Origin: Salinivirgaceae bacterium
GTDB taxonomy: Bacteria > Bacteroidota > Bacteroidia > Bacteroidales > SZUA-534
Assembly (NCBI GenBank): GCA_017557605.1
Contig: JAFYYJ010000084.1
Coordinates: 1 to 59,360, forward strand
Direction of reading: 5' to 3'
DNA: 59,360 nt
How positions within the stretch are numbered: the stretch's first letter is position 1; each line of letters opens with the position of its first letter. Shown here piece after piece: positions 51,230-59,360 of the stretch. The position numbers were made by a program, and so were the translations under genes. The notes under the pieces were generated by a model. It was not told where the DNA came from, made no database searches, and was given only the letters and a program-made list of their open reading frames with translations.

Positions 51230-52354
51230 ATGAAAATCACGATTATTGGCACGGCTTATCCCTACCGCGGCGGTCTGGCGGCCTTCAATGAGAGGCTGGC
51301 AAAGGAGTTTTCAGCCGAAGGCGACGATGTGAAAATTGAGACCTTCACTTTGCAATACCCTGATTTTTTGTTTCCGGGGAAGACGCAATATTCATCGGAG
51401 CCCGCACCCGACGGACTGCATATTGAGCGTTCGGTGAGCTCGGTCAATCCGCTGAACTGGATTTCGGTAGGACGGAAAATTAAACGCGATGCCCCCGACA
51501 TACTGATTATCAAGTTTTGGCTGCCGTTTATGGCTCCGTGCTTCGGAACCATAGCCCGCATAGCGCGCAAAAATGGCAAAACGAAGGTGGTATCGATTCT
51601 TGACAACATCATTCCGCACGAAAAACGTCTGGCAGACAGGATGTTATCATCATATTTCGTGGGTGCGGTCGACAGTTTTGTGGCCATGTCCAAATCGGTG
51701 CTCGATGACCTTAATTTGTTCGACACTAATAAGAAACGTGCGTTTTGTCCGCATCCGCTGTATGACAATTTTGGCAAGCCAATGCCTAAAGCCGATGCGC
51801 TGCAAGCCCTGAACCTGAGTCCGGACACATCCTATATGCTGTTTTTCGGCTTCATCCGCGACTATAAAGGCCTCGATTTGCTGCTTGAGGCAATGGCTGA
51901 TAAACGCATGAAAGACAAGAATGTAAAACTGATTGTTGCTGGTGAGTTTTACAATAATTCCGAAAAATATTTTGAGCTGGAGAAGAAATTTGATGTCGCA
52001 GATAAGATTGTCTGGCGCAACGATTTCATCCCCGACAGCCAGGTGGCAACCTATTTTTCGGCAGCTGACATAATTGTGCAGCCATATAAGTCGGCCACGC
52101 AAAGCGGTGTAACGCAGATTGCCTACCATTTTGAAAAACCGATGTTGGTAACCAATGTCGGCGGCTTGGCGGAGATAGTTCCCGACGGAAAAGTGGGTTA
52201 TGTCGTCCAACCCGATGCACCAAGCATAGCTGCCGCCCTGTCCGATTTCTATGATAATAGCCGAATGTCGGATTTTGCTGAGAACCTGCGTGTTGAGAAA
52301 CAAAAATACGCATGGTCGAGAATGACGGGGAGTGTGAAGAATTTGGCCTCTTGA
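51230..52354 (+). CDS. GT4-family glycosyltransferase
   Basis: From the ATG at 51230 (MKITIIGTAYPYRGGLAAFN) the product is 374 residues; the 49 codons open upstream show no conserved features. The GT-B pattern includes the glycine-rich N-terminal loop PYRGGLAAF, MLFFGFIRDYKGLDLLLEAM and LIVAGEFYNNSEKYF. Where other GT4 enzymes have the EX7E motif it reads PYKSATQSGVTQIAYHFEKP, so the first Glu is replaced (S or Q) in this family type. It is divergent from gpmA, at the outer edge of the exopolysaccharide locus. Confidence 0.88.
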   Translation: MKITIIGTAYPYRGGLAAFNERLAKEFSAEGDDVKIETFTLQYPDFLFPGKTQYSSEPAPDGLHIERSVSSVNPLNWISVGRKIKRDAPDILIIKFWLPFMAPCFGTIARIARKNGKTKVVSILDNIIPHEKRLADRMLSSYFVGAVDSFVAMSKSVLDDLNLFDTNKKRAFCPHPLYDNFGKPMPKADALQALNLSPDTSYMLFFGFIRDYKGLDLLLEAMADKRMKDKNVKLIVAGEFYNNSEKYFELEKKFDVADKIVWRNDFIPDSQVATYFSAADIIVQPYKSATQSGVTQIAYHFEKPMLVTNVGGLAEIVPDGKVGYVVQPDAPSIAAALSDFYDNSRMSDFAENLRVEKQKYAWSRMTGSVKNLAS

Positions 52355-52510
52355 AGATTTGGCAGAAACCGAAATTCTATCAACCCGAATTAATTTGCGT
52401 TCAAACTGACGCATGCGGTGCGTCCCCTCAAATCATATCTTCAAAAAAAATCGCAAATCCCGATTAACTTTCGGCACCTTTTTGCTACCTATTGGCAGAA
52501 AGCACAAAAA

Positions 52511-53011
52511 ATGACACTTCAAGAGTTTGAACGGTTATCGGAGAGAATCAGGCAGAAGATGCTGATGCTGGCTGGCAAGTTTAACGATGCCACCCAACTA
52601 TCGGTTGAGGCTGAGGATATTGTGCAGGAGTCGCTTGTTGCTCTTTGGCGATTGTCGGAAAGCGGCTACCCGATTCGTGATGCGGAAGCTCTGGCCGTGA
52701 AAATTGTCAAAACCACCTGCGTGGCCCACTACCGCAAACGCCGGATTGTTACGCAATCCATTGCCGGAGTCGATTTTGGCGGTGGAATGTCAGCTTCGGC
52801 TCTGACCGACGACGAGGATATGGCCAAAATGGAAACGCAGCTTTTGGGCAGCCTGACACCGTCGCAGCAGATGTTGCTGAAAATGAGAAACGACGACGGC
52901 CTTTCACTCGACGAGATTTCCGCCGTGACGGGCAAACCCAAGGCAAGTGTCAAGACAACCATTTCGGTTGCACGCAAACAGATGTTGGAACAATTAAAAC
53001 GAATGCTATGA
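52511..53011 (+). CDS. ECF-type RNA polymerase sigma factor
   Basis: From the ATG at 52511 (MTLQEFERLSERIRQKM) the product is 166 residues, as usual for ECF sigma factors. Region 2 reads SVEAEDIVQESLVALWRLSE; region 4 reads LGSLTPSQQMLLKMRNDDGL followed by the helix-turn-helix ISAVTGKPKASVKTTISVARKQML. It overlaps the next gene by 4 nt (ATGA), the usual arrangement for a sigma factor and its anti-sigma. An upstream hairpin (GACGCA/TGCGTC, 52408-52424) separates it from the glycosyltransferase. Earlier in-frame starts would run through this hairpin and lack conservation. Confidence 0.9.
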   Translation: MTLQEFERLSERIRQKMLMLAGKFNDATQLSVEAEDIVQESLVALWRLSESGYPIRDAEALAVKIVKTTCVAHYRKRRIVTQSIAGVDFGGGMSASALTDDEDMAKMETQLLGSLTPSQQMLLKMRNDDGLSLDEISAVTGKPKASVKTTISVARKQMLEQLKRML

Positions 53012-53547
53012 TAGACATTTACAACAAATATGAACGCAAAGTTTTGATAGAGAGCTATTTGAACGCCGAAACGACGGTGGGCGAGGAGCGTGCCTTGGCC
53101 GAATACTACGCAACCCACACCGCCGATGCCGACGAAAAGGCTGTTGCACAACTGATTTTGGCAAGCAATCCCGCGCTAAAATGCTTGAGCGACAGCGGTG
53201 AGCAAGATTTCGACAGTATTGTTGAAGGCCGCAGCCACACCATTGGTTTCCGCACCGCCCTAAAATGGGTTTCGGGCATTGCAGCGGCCATTGCATTGGT
53301 TGTGATTGTCCGCGGCGCATTCTTGTCGCACCTTGATAATCAATGCGATATAACACCAATCGAGATAGCACAGACACTCAATACGCTGATGAATCTGTCG
53401 GCAGACGAGATAGAATCGATGACCGCCACACCTTGTGGGAAAAACGTCTTAATCACCGCCAAAATGAAGGACAATAGCTCGAGCACCTACATTCTGACGC
53501 GCGATGGCGACGCTTTGACAACCTACTATGCGTGGCAGAATAAATAA
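53008..53547 (+). CDS. putative single-pass anti-sigma factor
   Basis: The 179-residue protein has a cytoplasmic N-terminus of about 84 residues (MIDIYNKYERKVLIESYLNA, then TTVGEERALAEYYATH), one membrane helix (about residues 85-103) and a periplasmic domain of about 75 residues. The N-terminal part resembles the short helical sigma-binding region of Bacteroidota anti-sigma proteins, but no ASD zinc motif or FecR domain is visible. Overlap with the sigma gene by 4 nt makes an anti-sigma role the best guess. Confidence 0.72.
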   Translation: MIDIYNKYERKVLIESYLNAETTVGEERALAEYYATHTADADEKAVAQLILASNPALKCLSDSGEQDFDSIVEGRSHTIGFRTALKWVSGIAAAIALVVIVRGAFLSHLDNQCDITPIEIAQTLNTLMNLSADEIESMTATPCGKNVLITAKMKDNSSSTYILTRDGDALTTYYAWQNK

Positions 53548-53571
53548 TCTAACCACTTAATTTTTAGAAAA

Positions 53572-54189
53572 ATGAGAACACTTTTAATTTTAGGGCTTTG
53601 CGCCACGGCAATGGTGGCCAACGCTCAAACGGCAAAAACCGAGATTGTAAATAAATATTCTATTGATGGCGAACCTGTCTATGACTTCAACGGCTCGCAG
53701 TTGAATGGAAAGACTGTAGTCAAATACAAAGTGGACACTATGCCACCTTTACCTTTTAATCCAGATAAGGTTATAATTATTCACCACATTGAAACATCTG
53801 ACTACAAAGCGCCCGAAAGCCCAACCGCAAAAGTATTTGTTGAACCAGGCGGAGGTATGCCATTGATAATTGTTGACGGCGTTGAATCGCCTGCACCACC
53901 CACACCGACAGACATTAAGGCGATTGAAATTTTTTCACCTAATTCGCCCGAGGCTGCAAAGTACGGCGAAAGAGCCAAAAACGGAATTACAGTTATCACA
54001 ACAAAATCGGGGAAACCTACAGTCAATACAATCTATATAATTGATGGTAAGAAATCGACCGAAGCCGATATGAAAGCCCTCGGACAGGACAAAATTAAAT
54101 CGGTTGAGATGCTGAAAGGCAAAGCCGCAAAAGATTACACCGATGACCCGAATGTCGGGGTGGTGATTGTGAAAACAAAAAAGAAATAG
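53572..54189 (+). CDS. exported protein made of two TonB-plug-like halves
   Basis: After a signal peptide (MRTLLILGLCATAMVANAQ) and a ~70-residue linker region, two repeats of the plug signature follow: residues about 97-145 (MPLIIVDGVES...IKAIEIFS...AAKYGERAKNGITVITTK) and about 153-203 (TIYIIDGKKS...IKSVEMLKGKAAKDYTDDPN...VVIVKTK). In SusC-like receptors the same sequence lies in the plug between the CarboxypepD domain and the barrel; here there is no barrel at all. Such plug fragments are also found attached to BlaR1-type M56 peptidases in Bacteroidota. It lies 24 nt after the putative anti-sigma gene, so it probably belongs to its regulon or signalling path. Confidence 0.8.
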   Translation: MRTLLILGLCATAMVANAQTAKTEIVNKYSIDGEPVYDFNGSQLNGKTVVKYKVDTMPPLPFNPDKVIIIHHIETSDYKAPESPTAKVFVEPGGGMPLIIVDGVESPAPPTPTDIKAIEIFSPNSPEAAKYGERAKNGITVITTKSGKPTVNTIYIIDGKKSTEADMKALGQDKIKSVEMLKGKAAKDYTDDPNVGVVIVKTKKK

Positions 54190-54224
54190 CCGATAGTAAT
54201 CACAATCCTATTCTAAATAAAGGG

Positions 54225-55349
54225 ATGAAAAAGATAATCACAATTATGGTTGCAGTGGCAGTCAGCAGTTTGGCTGCCATTGCACAACCGTATCCAACAA
54301 CCGACAACATTGTCAGGCTCACCGACCAAAATATGCCGGCAGTTGAGTATTTCACGTTGGAGAAGGTAAAACTGCCCGAAAAATACGCCGATGCTCAGTA
54401 TTTTGTCTATAACGACAGCGTTCTGATTATAATCAATAACCAGCACCCACTGCCGTATGTTGTAACATTCTACAATCTGAACACCAAAAAAGTAATAGCA
54501 GGTTTTTTCTTAGATTGGTCAGATAGAATAAGTAAGGGAGGGGGCACTATGTACCGAAATACTCTTATTGTGTGTGATGGTTTCGCGCACAATGTGGTAC
54601 GATTGAACGTCGATTCTGTCTTGACTGAGAAATTTGCATATAAACCCACCGTTACCCAATTGCCTTCTCTGTATTCCTGCATTTTCGTTGATGAAAACAC
54701 CATCACAATGGCAAATTCAATGTACATAAGCGATGAGTATGGCGTGGAAGGACTTCCGGAATTTATTCAGTTTGACGCAAAAACGGGAAAACCTCTTGCC
54801 AACTACAAACAAAATGACAAAAACTACCCTGCAAATATGACGAGTAGGTCAATCGCCTATAGCAACTCAAAATACATCGCGTTTTGGAGTAATTATCCCA
54901 TCATAACCATTTATGACAAGGATTTCAACCTTATAAAAATGTATCGCGATGACAAGTTCGAGGACAACGAAGTGCGCGAAGAATATTCTGAATACTTGAT
55001 GAAAAGTACATTCGCGACAAAGAATATCGATAATTTTTTTGCATTCGCCAACCAAACAGATAATTACATTTTCGCCTTTAATGGAAGGGGACACATTTCA
55101 AGGGAGGAATTTGAAAAAAAAGGAGGAATTCAATGGGTTGAGACTACCGATTTCACTATGGCCAGATTTAAGAATCAAGAGATATGGTGTTTCGACAACG
55201 ATATGAATCTTGTCCGTCGGTTTAAATGCAAAAACAAAATTTGTTATATAAGATGTATTTCCTATAACGAAAAATCTAAAACCCTATTTATCAATGCAAT
55301 GGACGAGAATGAGAAGTATTGCTTGTACCGCTGCAAATTCAAGAAATGA
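54225..55349 (+). CDS. exported beta-propeller-like protein of unknown function
   Basis: The 374-residue product has a signal peptide (MKKIITIMVAVAVSSLAAIA) and a mature part with the recurring pattern of the Bacteroidales TolB-like 6-bladed propeller family (VYNDSVLIIINNQHPLPYVV, VTFYNLNTKKVIAGFFLDW, NTLIVCDGF, IFVDENTITMANSM, IAYSNSKYIAFWSN). No lipobox and no catalytic motif are seen. The family is common near sigma/anti-sigma operons in gut Bacteroidales; function unknown. It starts 35 nt after the plug-like gene and may be cotranscribed. Confidence 0.75.
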   Translation: MKKIITIMVAVAVSSLAAIAQPYPTTDNIVRLTDQNMPAVEYFTLEKVKLPEKYADAQYFVYNDSVLIIINNQHPLPYVVTFYNLNTKKVIAGFFLDWSDRISKGGGTMYRNTLIVCDGFAHNVVRLNVDSVLTEKFAYKPTVTQLPSLYSCIFVDENTITMANSMYISDEYGVEGLPEFIQFDAKTGKPLANYKQNDKNYPANMTSRSIAYSNSKYIAFWSNYPIITIYDKDFNLIKMYRDDKFEDNEVREEYSEYLMKSTFATKNIDNFFAFANQTDNYIFAFNGRGHISREEFEKKGGIQWVETTDFTMARFKNQEIWCFDNDMNLVRRFKCKNKICYIRCISYNEKSKTLFINAMDENEKYCLYRCKFKK

Positions 55350-55368
55350 GTTTTTGGGTTACGCATAA

Positions 55369-55470
55369 AAACAAACACTAACCTATACCACAAAAGCGGA
55401 CAGAACTGAGTAAAATCAGCGCTGCCCGCTTTTGAAATTTTTGTAAGCAAATTTTCGCCCCGAATCACAA
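55369..55470. repeat. direct repeat A bounding the DUF4143 cassette
   Basis: About 100 bp that match 57016-57112, with an identical 66-bp core (55389-55454). The core holds a long hairpin (AAAAGCGG/CCGCTTTT with inner CAG/CTG and CTGA/TCAG stems, 55392-55433) that can end transcription from either side. The homologous part continues through CCGAATCACA, which in the other copy includes the stop codon of ntpK. Copy A therefore looks like a duplicate of the ntpK 3' flank. Confidence 0.9.
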
Positions 55471-55555
55471 CTGATGTTTGGTTTCAAATTGGCAATCAAT
55501 GAGTCGTCTGCCGCGCGCGGTCATTGTTTGAGCAGGAAAGATAAGTGCGATTTTT

Positions 55556-55614
55556 GCCAAGTTCCCAAACGAAAACGTGCCAAGTTCCCAAGCAAAAACC
55601 CGCCAAGTTCCCAA
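55556..55614. repeat. three 23-bp direct repeats upstream of the DUF4143 gene
   Basis: GCCAAGTTCCCAA occurs at 55556, 55579 and 55602, exactly 23 bp apart, with A-rich 10-bp spacers (ACGAAAACGT-like, GCAAAAACCC-like). The last unit ends 15 bp before the -33 box of the DUF4143 promoter. Equal spacing of just over two helical turns suggests a multimeric binding site or an iteron-like element. The stretch 55471-55555 shows nothing else. Confidence 0.9.
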
Positions 55615-55629
55615 ATAGGTGTGGAAAAA

Positions 55630-55661
55630 TTTGCATAATCGACTGATTTGCATTACGTTTG
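55630..55661 (+). promoter_or_regulatory. promoter of the DUF4143 ATPase gene
   Basis: TTTG at 55630-55633 and TACGTTTG at 55654-55661 match both Bacteroidota promoter elements with the ideal 20-nt spacing. This is the best-looking promoter in the window and predicts a leader of about 20 nt to the ATG at 55685. Confidence 0.82.
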
Positions 55662-55684
55662 CGGTGGATTAAAAAACATTGGCT

Positions 55685-56962
55685 ATGAGTGCTTACAGAG
55701 AGCGGATTGCCGACCGAATGTTGGCTGCAAGATTAAGAAGAAAAGGGGCGGTTTTGGTGGAAGGCCCCAAGTGGTGCGGAAAAACCACCACCGCTGAGCA
55801 ACAGGCGGCAAGCATTCTGTATATGGCCGACCCAATGCGCAAGCAGCAAAACATTCAAGCCGCTAAAATCAATGTGCAACAATTACTTACGGGCAAAACA
55901 CCCCGTCTTATCGACGAATGGCAGATTGCGCCGTCGCTTTGGGACAGCGTTAGGTTTGAAGTTGACCACCGAGGCGGGTGGGGGCATTTCATTCTCACTG
56001 GAAGCAGTGTGCCGCCGTCAGCTGACGAGATATTTCACTCAGGCACAGGCCGTTTCGCCAAACTGAAAATGCGCACAATGTCGCTGTTCGAGTCGGGCGA
56101 TTCCACTGGCACGGTAAGCCTTGCTGAGTTGTTTAGTGCTGAGAAGGAGGCTGTTTCGGGCAGCAGCCACATTGATATTAACCGCTTGGCCTATTTGATA
56201 TGCCGTGGCGGCTGGCCAGGTGCATTGGATTTGAACGAAATCGACGCGCTTGCCCAAGCCTTTGATTATTACGACGTTGTGTGTGACAGCGACATATCCC
56301 GCGTCGATAATGTCCAACGCGACCCGCAGCGTGTGCGTCTGTTGCTGCGCTCGTATGCCCGCCATCAGGGGACAATGGCCACTATCGGCACTATTCTTGA
56401 AGACTTAAAAAGCAATGAATCAAGTAGTTTGTCGGATAATACGGTTTACGATTACATCAAGGCACTCAAAAAAATCTTTGTGGTTGAAGATATGCCCGCT
56501 TGGAATCCGAACCTTAGAAGCAAGACGGCAATCCGCACGAGCGACAACCATTATTTTATCGACCCGAGCATAGCGGCGGCCGCTTTGGGCGCAAGCCCCG
56601 ACGATTTGCTGAACGATTTGGAAACTATGGGGTTGATGTTTGAAACGCTGGCCGTTCGCGACCTCAGGGTGTATGCCGATGCCTTGGACGGGCAGGTGTA
56701 CCACTACCGCGACAAAAAAGGTTTGGAATGCGACGCTGTCGTCCATCTGCGGAACGGCTCTTACGGGCTTGTCGAGATAAAATTAGGCGGCGACAATCTG
56801 ATTGACGAGGGCGCGAAAGCACTCACATCTTTGGCCGCCGACATTGATACCACCCGAATGAAATCGCCTTCGTTTATGATGATTCTGACGGGCGTGGGCG
56901 ATTTCCCATATCTGCGCGACGACGGCGTTCTTGTTGTGCCCATTGGGTGCTTGAAGGATTGA
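55685..56962 (+). CDS. AAA_14/DUF4143 ATPase
   Basis: The N-terminal AAA_14 domain has Walker A EGPKWCGKTTTAEQQ (near residue 30) and a Walker B-like RLIDEWQIAPSLWDSVR. HFILTGSSVPPS is the typical sensor region, followed by the winged-helix-like middle. The C-terminal DUF4143 domain has a PD-(D/E)XK-like pattern (YHYRDKKGLECDAVVH and YGLVEIKLGG). Proteins of this family are abundant, patchy and often transferred in Bacteroidota and archaea; their function is unsettled, with defence or mobile-element roles proposed. The ATG at 55685 fits the promoter; a TTG two codons earlier is unlikely. The gene is bounded by direct repeats and stands on the opposite strand to the V-ATPase operon it adjoins. 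Confidence 0.92.
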   Translation: MSAYRERIADRMLAARLRRKGAVLVEGPKWCGKTTTAEQQAASILYMADPMRKQQNIQAAKINVQQLLTGKTPRLIDEWQIAPSLWDSVRFEVDHRGGWGHFILTGSSVPPSADEIFHSGTGRFAKLKMRTMSLFESGDSTGTVSLAELFSAEKEAVSGSSHIDINRLAYLICRGGWPGALDLNEIDALAQAFDYYDVVCDSDISRVDNVQRDPQRVRLLLRSYARHQGTMATIGTILEDLKSNESSSLSDNTVYDYIKALKKIFVVEDMPAWNPNLRSKTAIRTSDNHYFIDPSIAAAALGASPDDLLNDLETMGLMFETLAVRDLRVYADALDGQVYHYRDKKGLECDAVVHLRNGSYGLVEIKLGGDNLIDEGAKALTSLAADIDTTRMKSPSFMMILTGVGDFPYLRDDGVLVVPIGCLKD

Positions 56963-57015
56963 AATTAACAATCGCGGCAACCCAAAAACGATTCTTTTCG
57001 GCGAAAAATAGCGGG

Positions 57016-57549
<534 letters not shown>

Positions 57550-59340
57550 TTAATTGTTAATGTTCTCTGTAAGGGGATTATACTTGCGTCCGGTTCCCTC
57601 GTAGCCGGAATTTTTGAAAAATTCAAGAAAATTAAGACGAAGCGGGTGCACAAACGCGCCCAAAACGCACATTGCCAGGTTCAGCGTATGGCCCACAATC
57701 ACTATCAGAATGAAGAAGAGCCAGCCAATGCCGCCGTCGCCAAGAGCCTGTGTGCCAATGGCGTTGAAGGCCTCGCCCAGTTTGGCGCCGGCCAAGCCGA
57801 GCGCGTAAAGACGCAGATAACTCAACACATCGCCCAGAAGGCCCGTAGCCGTGTTGTAGGTGTTCCACAGGCCTACGCCGAAGTTCGCTAGCGGATTACG
57901 GTGCAGGTCGTTCAGGAAGAAGATTCCCAAGGCCGATATCACGCCCAGCACAATGATTGTCAGCCGTGCGGCGTTTGAGTCAATCACCCCGACGAGCGCC
58001 ATTCCGCCCACAATTACGCCACCCACAATGAGCAACGTCCAGCCCCAGGTGCCGAGCGAGCCTGCAAAACCGCTGTTTTTGGTGGCCTGCCAGGTCTTGA
58101 TAATCATTGCCAGACACAAGTGCACAACACCAATGCCGATAGCCAGCATCATTGTTCCGTCGTAGCCGGCAATCTGCGACGGCAGCATCAGCCGCTTGAC
58201 GCCTTCCGGCAGGCAGTTCCAACCCAGCATATCGGTTGAGAAGAAGGTGTGGAACAGCAATCCGATAACCGTAGTGGCCACACCGAGTGTCACCACAAGC
58301 GGCGAAATCTTCGGCATTTTCGACTTCAAAGCAAAACCTATAGCAATGAGTATCAATCCGTAACCGGCATCGCCCATACAGAAGGCGAAGAACAGCATAA
58401 AGAAGATTGATATCCAAACTGTTGGGTCAAATTCCGAGTAGCGCGGACGGCCGTACATATCGGTCAGCAATTCGAACATCGACACGAACCTATTGTTTTT
58501 CAATTTGATAGGCGGATTGTCGGCATCTTTTGCGCCTTCAGCAATATAATAGACATTGGCCGCGTCGAGAACGGGTTGAAGTTGCGTCTCGTTCTCTTTC
58601 GGTACAAAACCTTCAAAAACAGTCAGATAATTCTCCGCAGTCCGTTCAGCCGAAGCGTTTGCCAAGCAACGGTCGAGTGCAATTCGGGTGCTGTTGAGTT
58701 GGCGCTGCAACTCATCGGTAAGACTCTTCAAACCAGCCATTTGGCTGTCGCAGTCGGCAATGCGGCCACGCAGAGCGTCAATTTCGGCCTGCGCATCGGC
58801 AAATGTGCGGCGCGGACGCGGCAACTCCTTGACGGGGAAGTTGTAATCATCAGAGTCTGAAACTGTTACAAAAAAGATATATGTGTCGTCAGTCGAGACT
58901 TCGCTCAAGGCATAGTCGGTGCTCCACGACTCCTGAAAATCGGCTTTCCGCACCTTGTAGAAGCGCATTTTCAAGCCGTTGGCCTCAAGTTTGGCAATAT
59001 CATCGGGTTTGTAATCGCCCCAAGGCTTAAGTTCATCAACGTCAGCCAATTGCTCCGCAAGTTGCTGCTGCAGAGCGTCGCGTTCGGCCGACAGACTGAT
59101 AACGGCTTCGGCAGCGTCGTCGGGCTTACGGTTAAGCGGTGCGGCCTCCGGCACGGTGTTCAGAATGCCAATGGCGCGGTTCAGTTTCGCGGCCAGCGCC
59201 GACGCAGCCTCCGACTCCTCGTCGACGGGCAGTTGCGAGCGCTTAATATCCACAATGCCAACACCTTGCAATGTCCGCAGAAAAGCGTCGGCATCACCGC
59301 TCAAAAGCACAAAGTTGTATTTTGTCATTTCTGTAATCAT
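57550..59340 (-). CDS. ntpI: V-type ATPase subunit I (membrane stator)
   Basis: The 596-residue protein has the two-part layout of subunit I/a: a cytoplasmic N-terminal half of about 300 residues with coiled coil (AASALAAKLNRAIGILN, DALQQQLAEQLADVDEL) and a C-terminal half with about seven membrane helices (WISIFFMLFFAFCMGDAGYG, LSYLRLYALGLAGAKLGEAF, LFFILIVIVGHTLNLAMCVL). The Arg in SYLRLYALG is the conserved one facing the rotor ring. It forms half of the ion channel against subunit K. The ATG overlaps the end of the upstream gene by ATGA. The length is slightly below that of other bacterial homologues (about 600-660). Confidence 0.95.
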   Translation of the reverse strand: MITEMTKYNFVLLSGDADAFLRTLQGVGIVDIKRSQLPVDEESEAASALAAKLNRAIGILNTVPEAAPLNRKPDDAAEAVISLSAERDALQQQLAEQLADVDELKPWGDYKPDDIAKLEANGLKMRFYKVRKADFQESWSTDYALSEVSTDDTYIFFVTVSDSDDYNFPVKELPRPRRTFADAQAEIDALRGRIADCDSQMAGLKSLTDELQRQLNSTRIALDRCLANASAERTAENYLTVFEGFVPKENETQLQPVLDAANVYYIAEGAKDADNPPIKLKNNRFVSMFELLTDMYGRPRYSEFDPTVWISIFFMLFFAFCMGDAGYGLILIAIGFALKSKMPKISPLVVTLGVATTVIGLLFHTFFSTDMLGWNCLPEGVKRLMLPSQIAGYDGTMMLAIGIGVVHLCLAMIIKTWQATKNSGFAGSLGTWGWTLLIVGGVIVGGMALVGVIDSNAARLTIIVLGVISALGIFFLNDLHRNPLANFGVGLWNTYNTATGLLGDVLSYLRLYALGLAGAKLGEAFNAIGTQALGDGGIGWLFFILIVIVGHTLNLAMCVLGAFVHPLRLNFLEFFKNSGYEGTGRKYNPLTENINN

Positions 59341-59360
59341 ACCGCTGCTTCCTCCTCTGC
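59337..59360 (-). CDS. ntpD: C-terminal tail of the upstream V-ATPase gene, probably subunit D (partial)
   Basis: On the minus strand the last codons read AEEEAAV followed by TGA at 59339-59337, overlapping the ntpI ATG. In Bacteroidales V-ATPase operons (E-x-A-B-D-I-K) subunit D precedes I, so this is most likely its acidic tail. Seven residues alone cannot prove identity; the call rests on gene order. Confidence 0.45.
   Translation of the reverse strand, partial: AEEEAAV

Noticed and set aside
52418..52510. Upstream extension of the ECF sigma factor
   Set aside because: The extra 31 codons start next to a hairpin and show no similarity to sigma region 1 or 2; the ATG at 52511 gives a standard ECF length.
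55465..55653. 62-codon minus-strand frame with LGT-type repeats
   Set aside because: The repeats are the three 23-bp DNA repeats read in frame; it contains the DUF4143 promoter on the other strand and shows no coding features.

Overview
The window is chromosomal DNA from a member of the Bacteroidota, almost certainly order Bacteroidales. The evidence is: many promoters of the TAnnTTTG (-7) type with little Shine-Dalgarno signal; a SusC-like TonB-linked receptor; a surface protein with a type IX secretion tail; DUF2807 and LytTR genes; a Na+-NQR operon; a frdCAB-type succinate dehydrogenase/fumarate reductase; and a V-type ATPase. I cannot name a genus. It looks like a gut or rumen type anaerobe that respires fumarate and uses sodium-coupled energy conservation.

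Layout. 1-1463: start of nqrB and all of nqrA (minus strand). 1765-7870: accessory stretch with a frameshifted BspA-like leucine-rich-repeat surface protein, a 117-bp inverted-repeat element, a very AT-rich KAP-type membrane NTPase and a dinD homologue with a striking 28-bp palindrome. 8117-17272: aspS, a lipoprotein plus SusC-like receptor pair, and the frdC-frdA-frdB operon. 17516-31849: mostly housekeeping genes: a SPOR protein, thiL, gpsA, pgi, a TlpA-like lipoprotein, lpxH, two small envelope proteins, sppA, lpxK, a DUF2807 protein, a LytTR regulator, rsmI, an Ala/Glu-rich coiled coil and tdk. 31850-32410: gene-free, packed with REP-like repeats and hairpins. 32411-37153: a 1580-residue repetitive surface fibre ending in a self-cleaving S74 chaperone. 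37436-37511: initiator tRNA-Met.

37584-41826: a small periplasmic protein, pgk, a TMEM43-family membrane protein and a LuxR-type regulator with a dead receiver. 41908-52354: an exopolysaccharide locus (lytic transglycosylase, WecA-like transferase, Wzc-like BY-kinase with a (YG)11Y tail, Wza-like exporter, two GT4 glycosyltransferases, asnB, gpmA). 52511-55349: an ECF sigma factor, putative anti-sigma, a stand-alone double TonB-plug-like protein and a beta-propeller-like protein. 55369-57112: an AAA_14/DUF4143 ATPase gene bounded by two roughly 100-bp direct repeats. 57109-59360: V-type ATPase subunits K, I and the tail of D.

The regions most worth attention are the dinD operator palindrome that is copied inside the dinD coding sequence, the DUF4143 cassette bounded by duplicated ntpK 3' flanks, the sigma/anti-sigma/plug trio, and the self-trimming repeat fibre. 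Positions, motifs and repeats were read by eye. Family assignments rest on recalled motifs; no searches were run.
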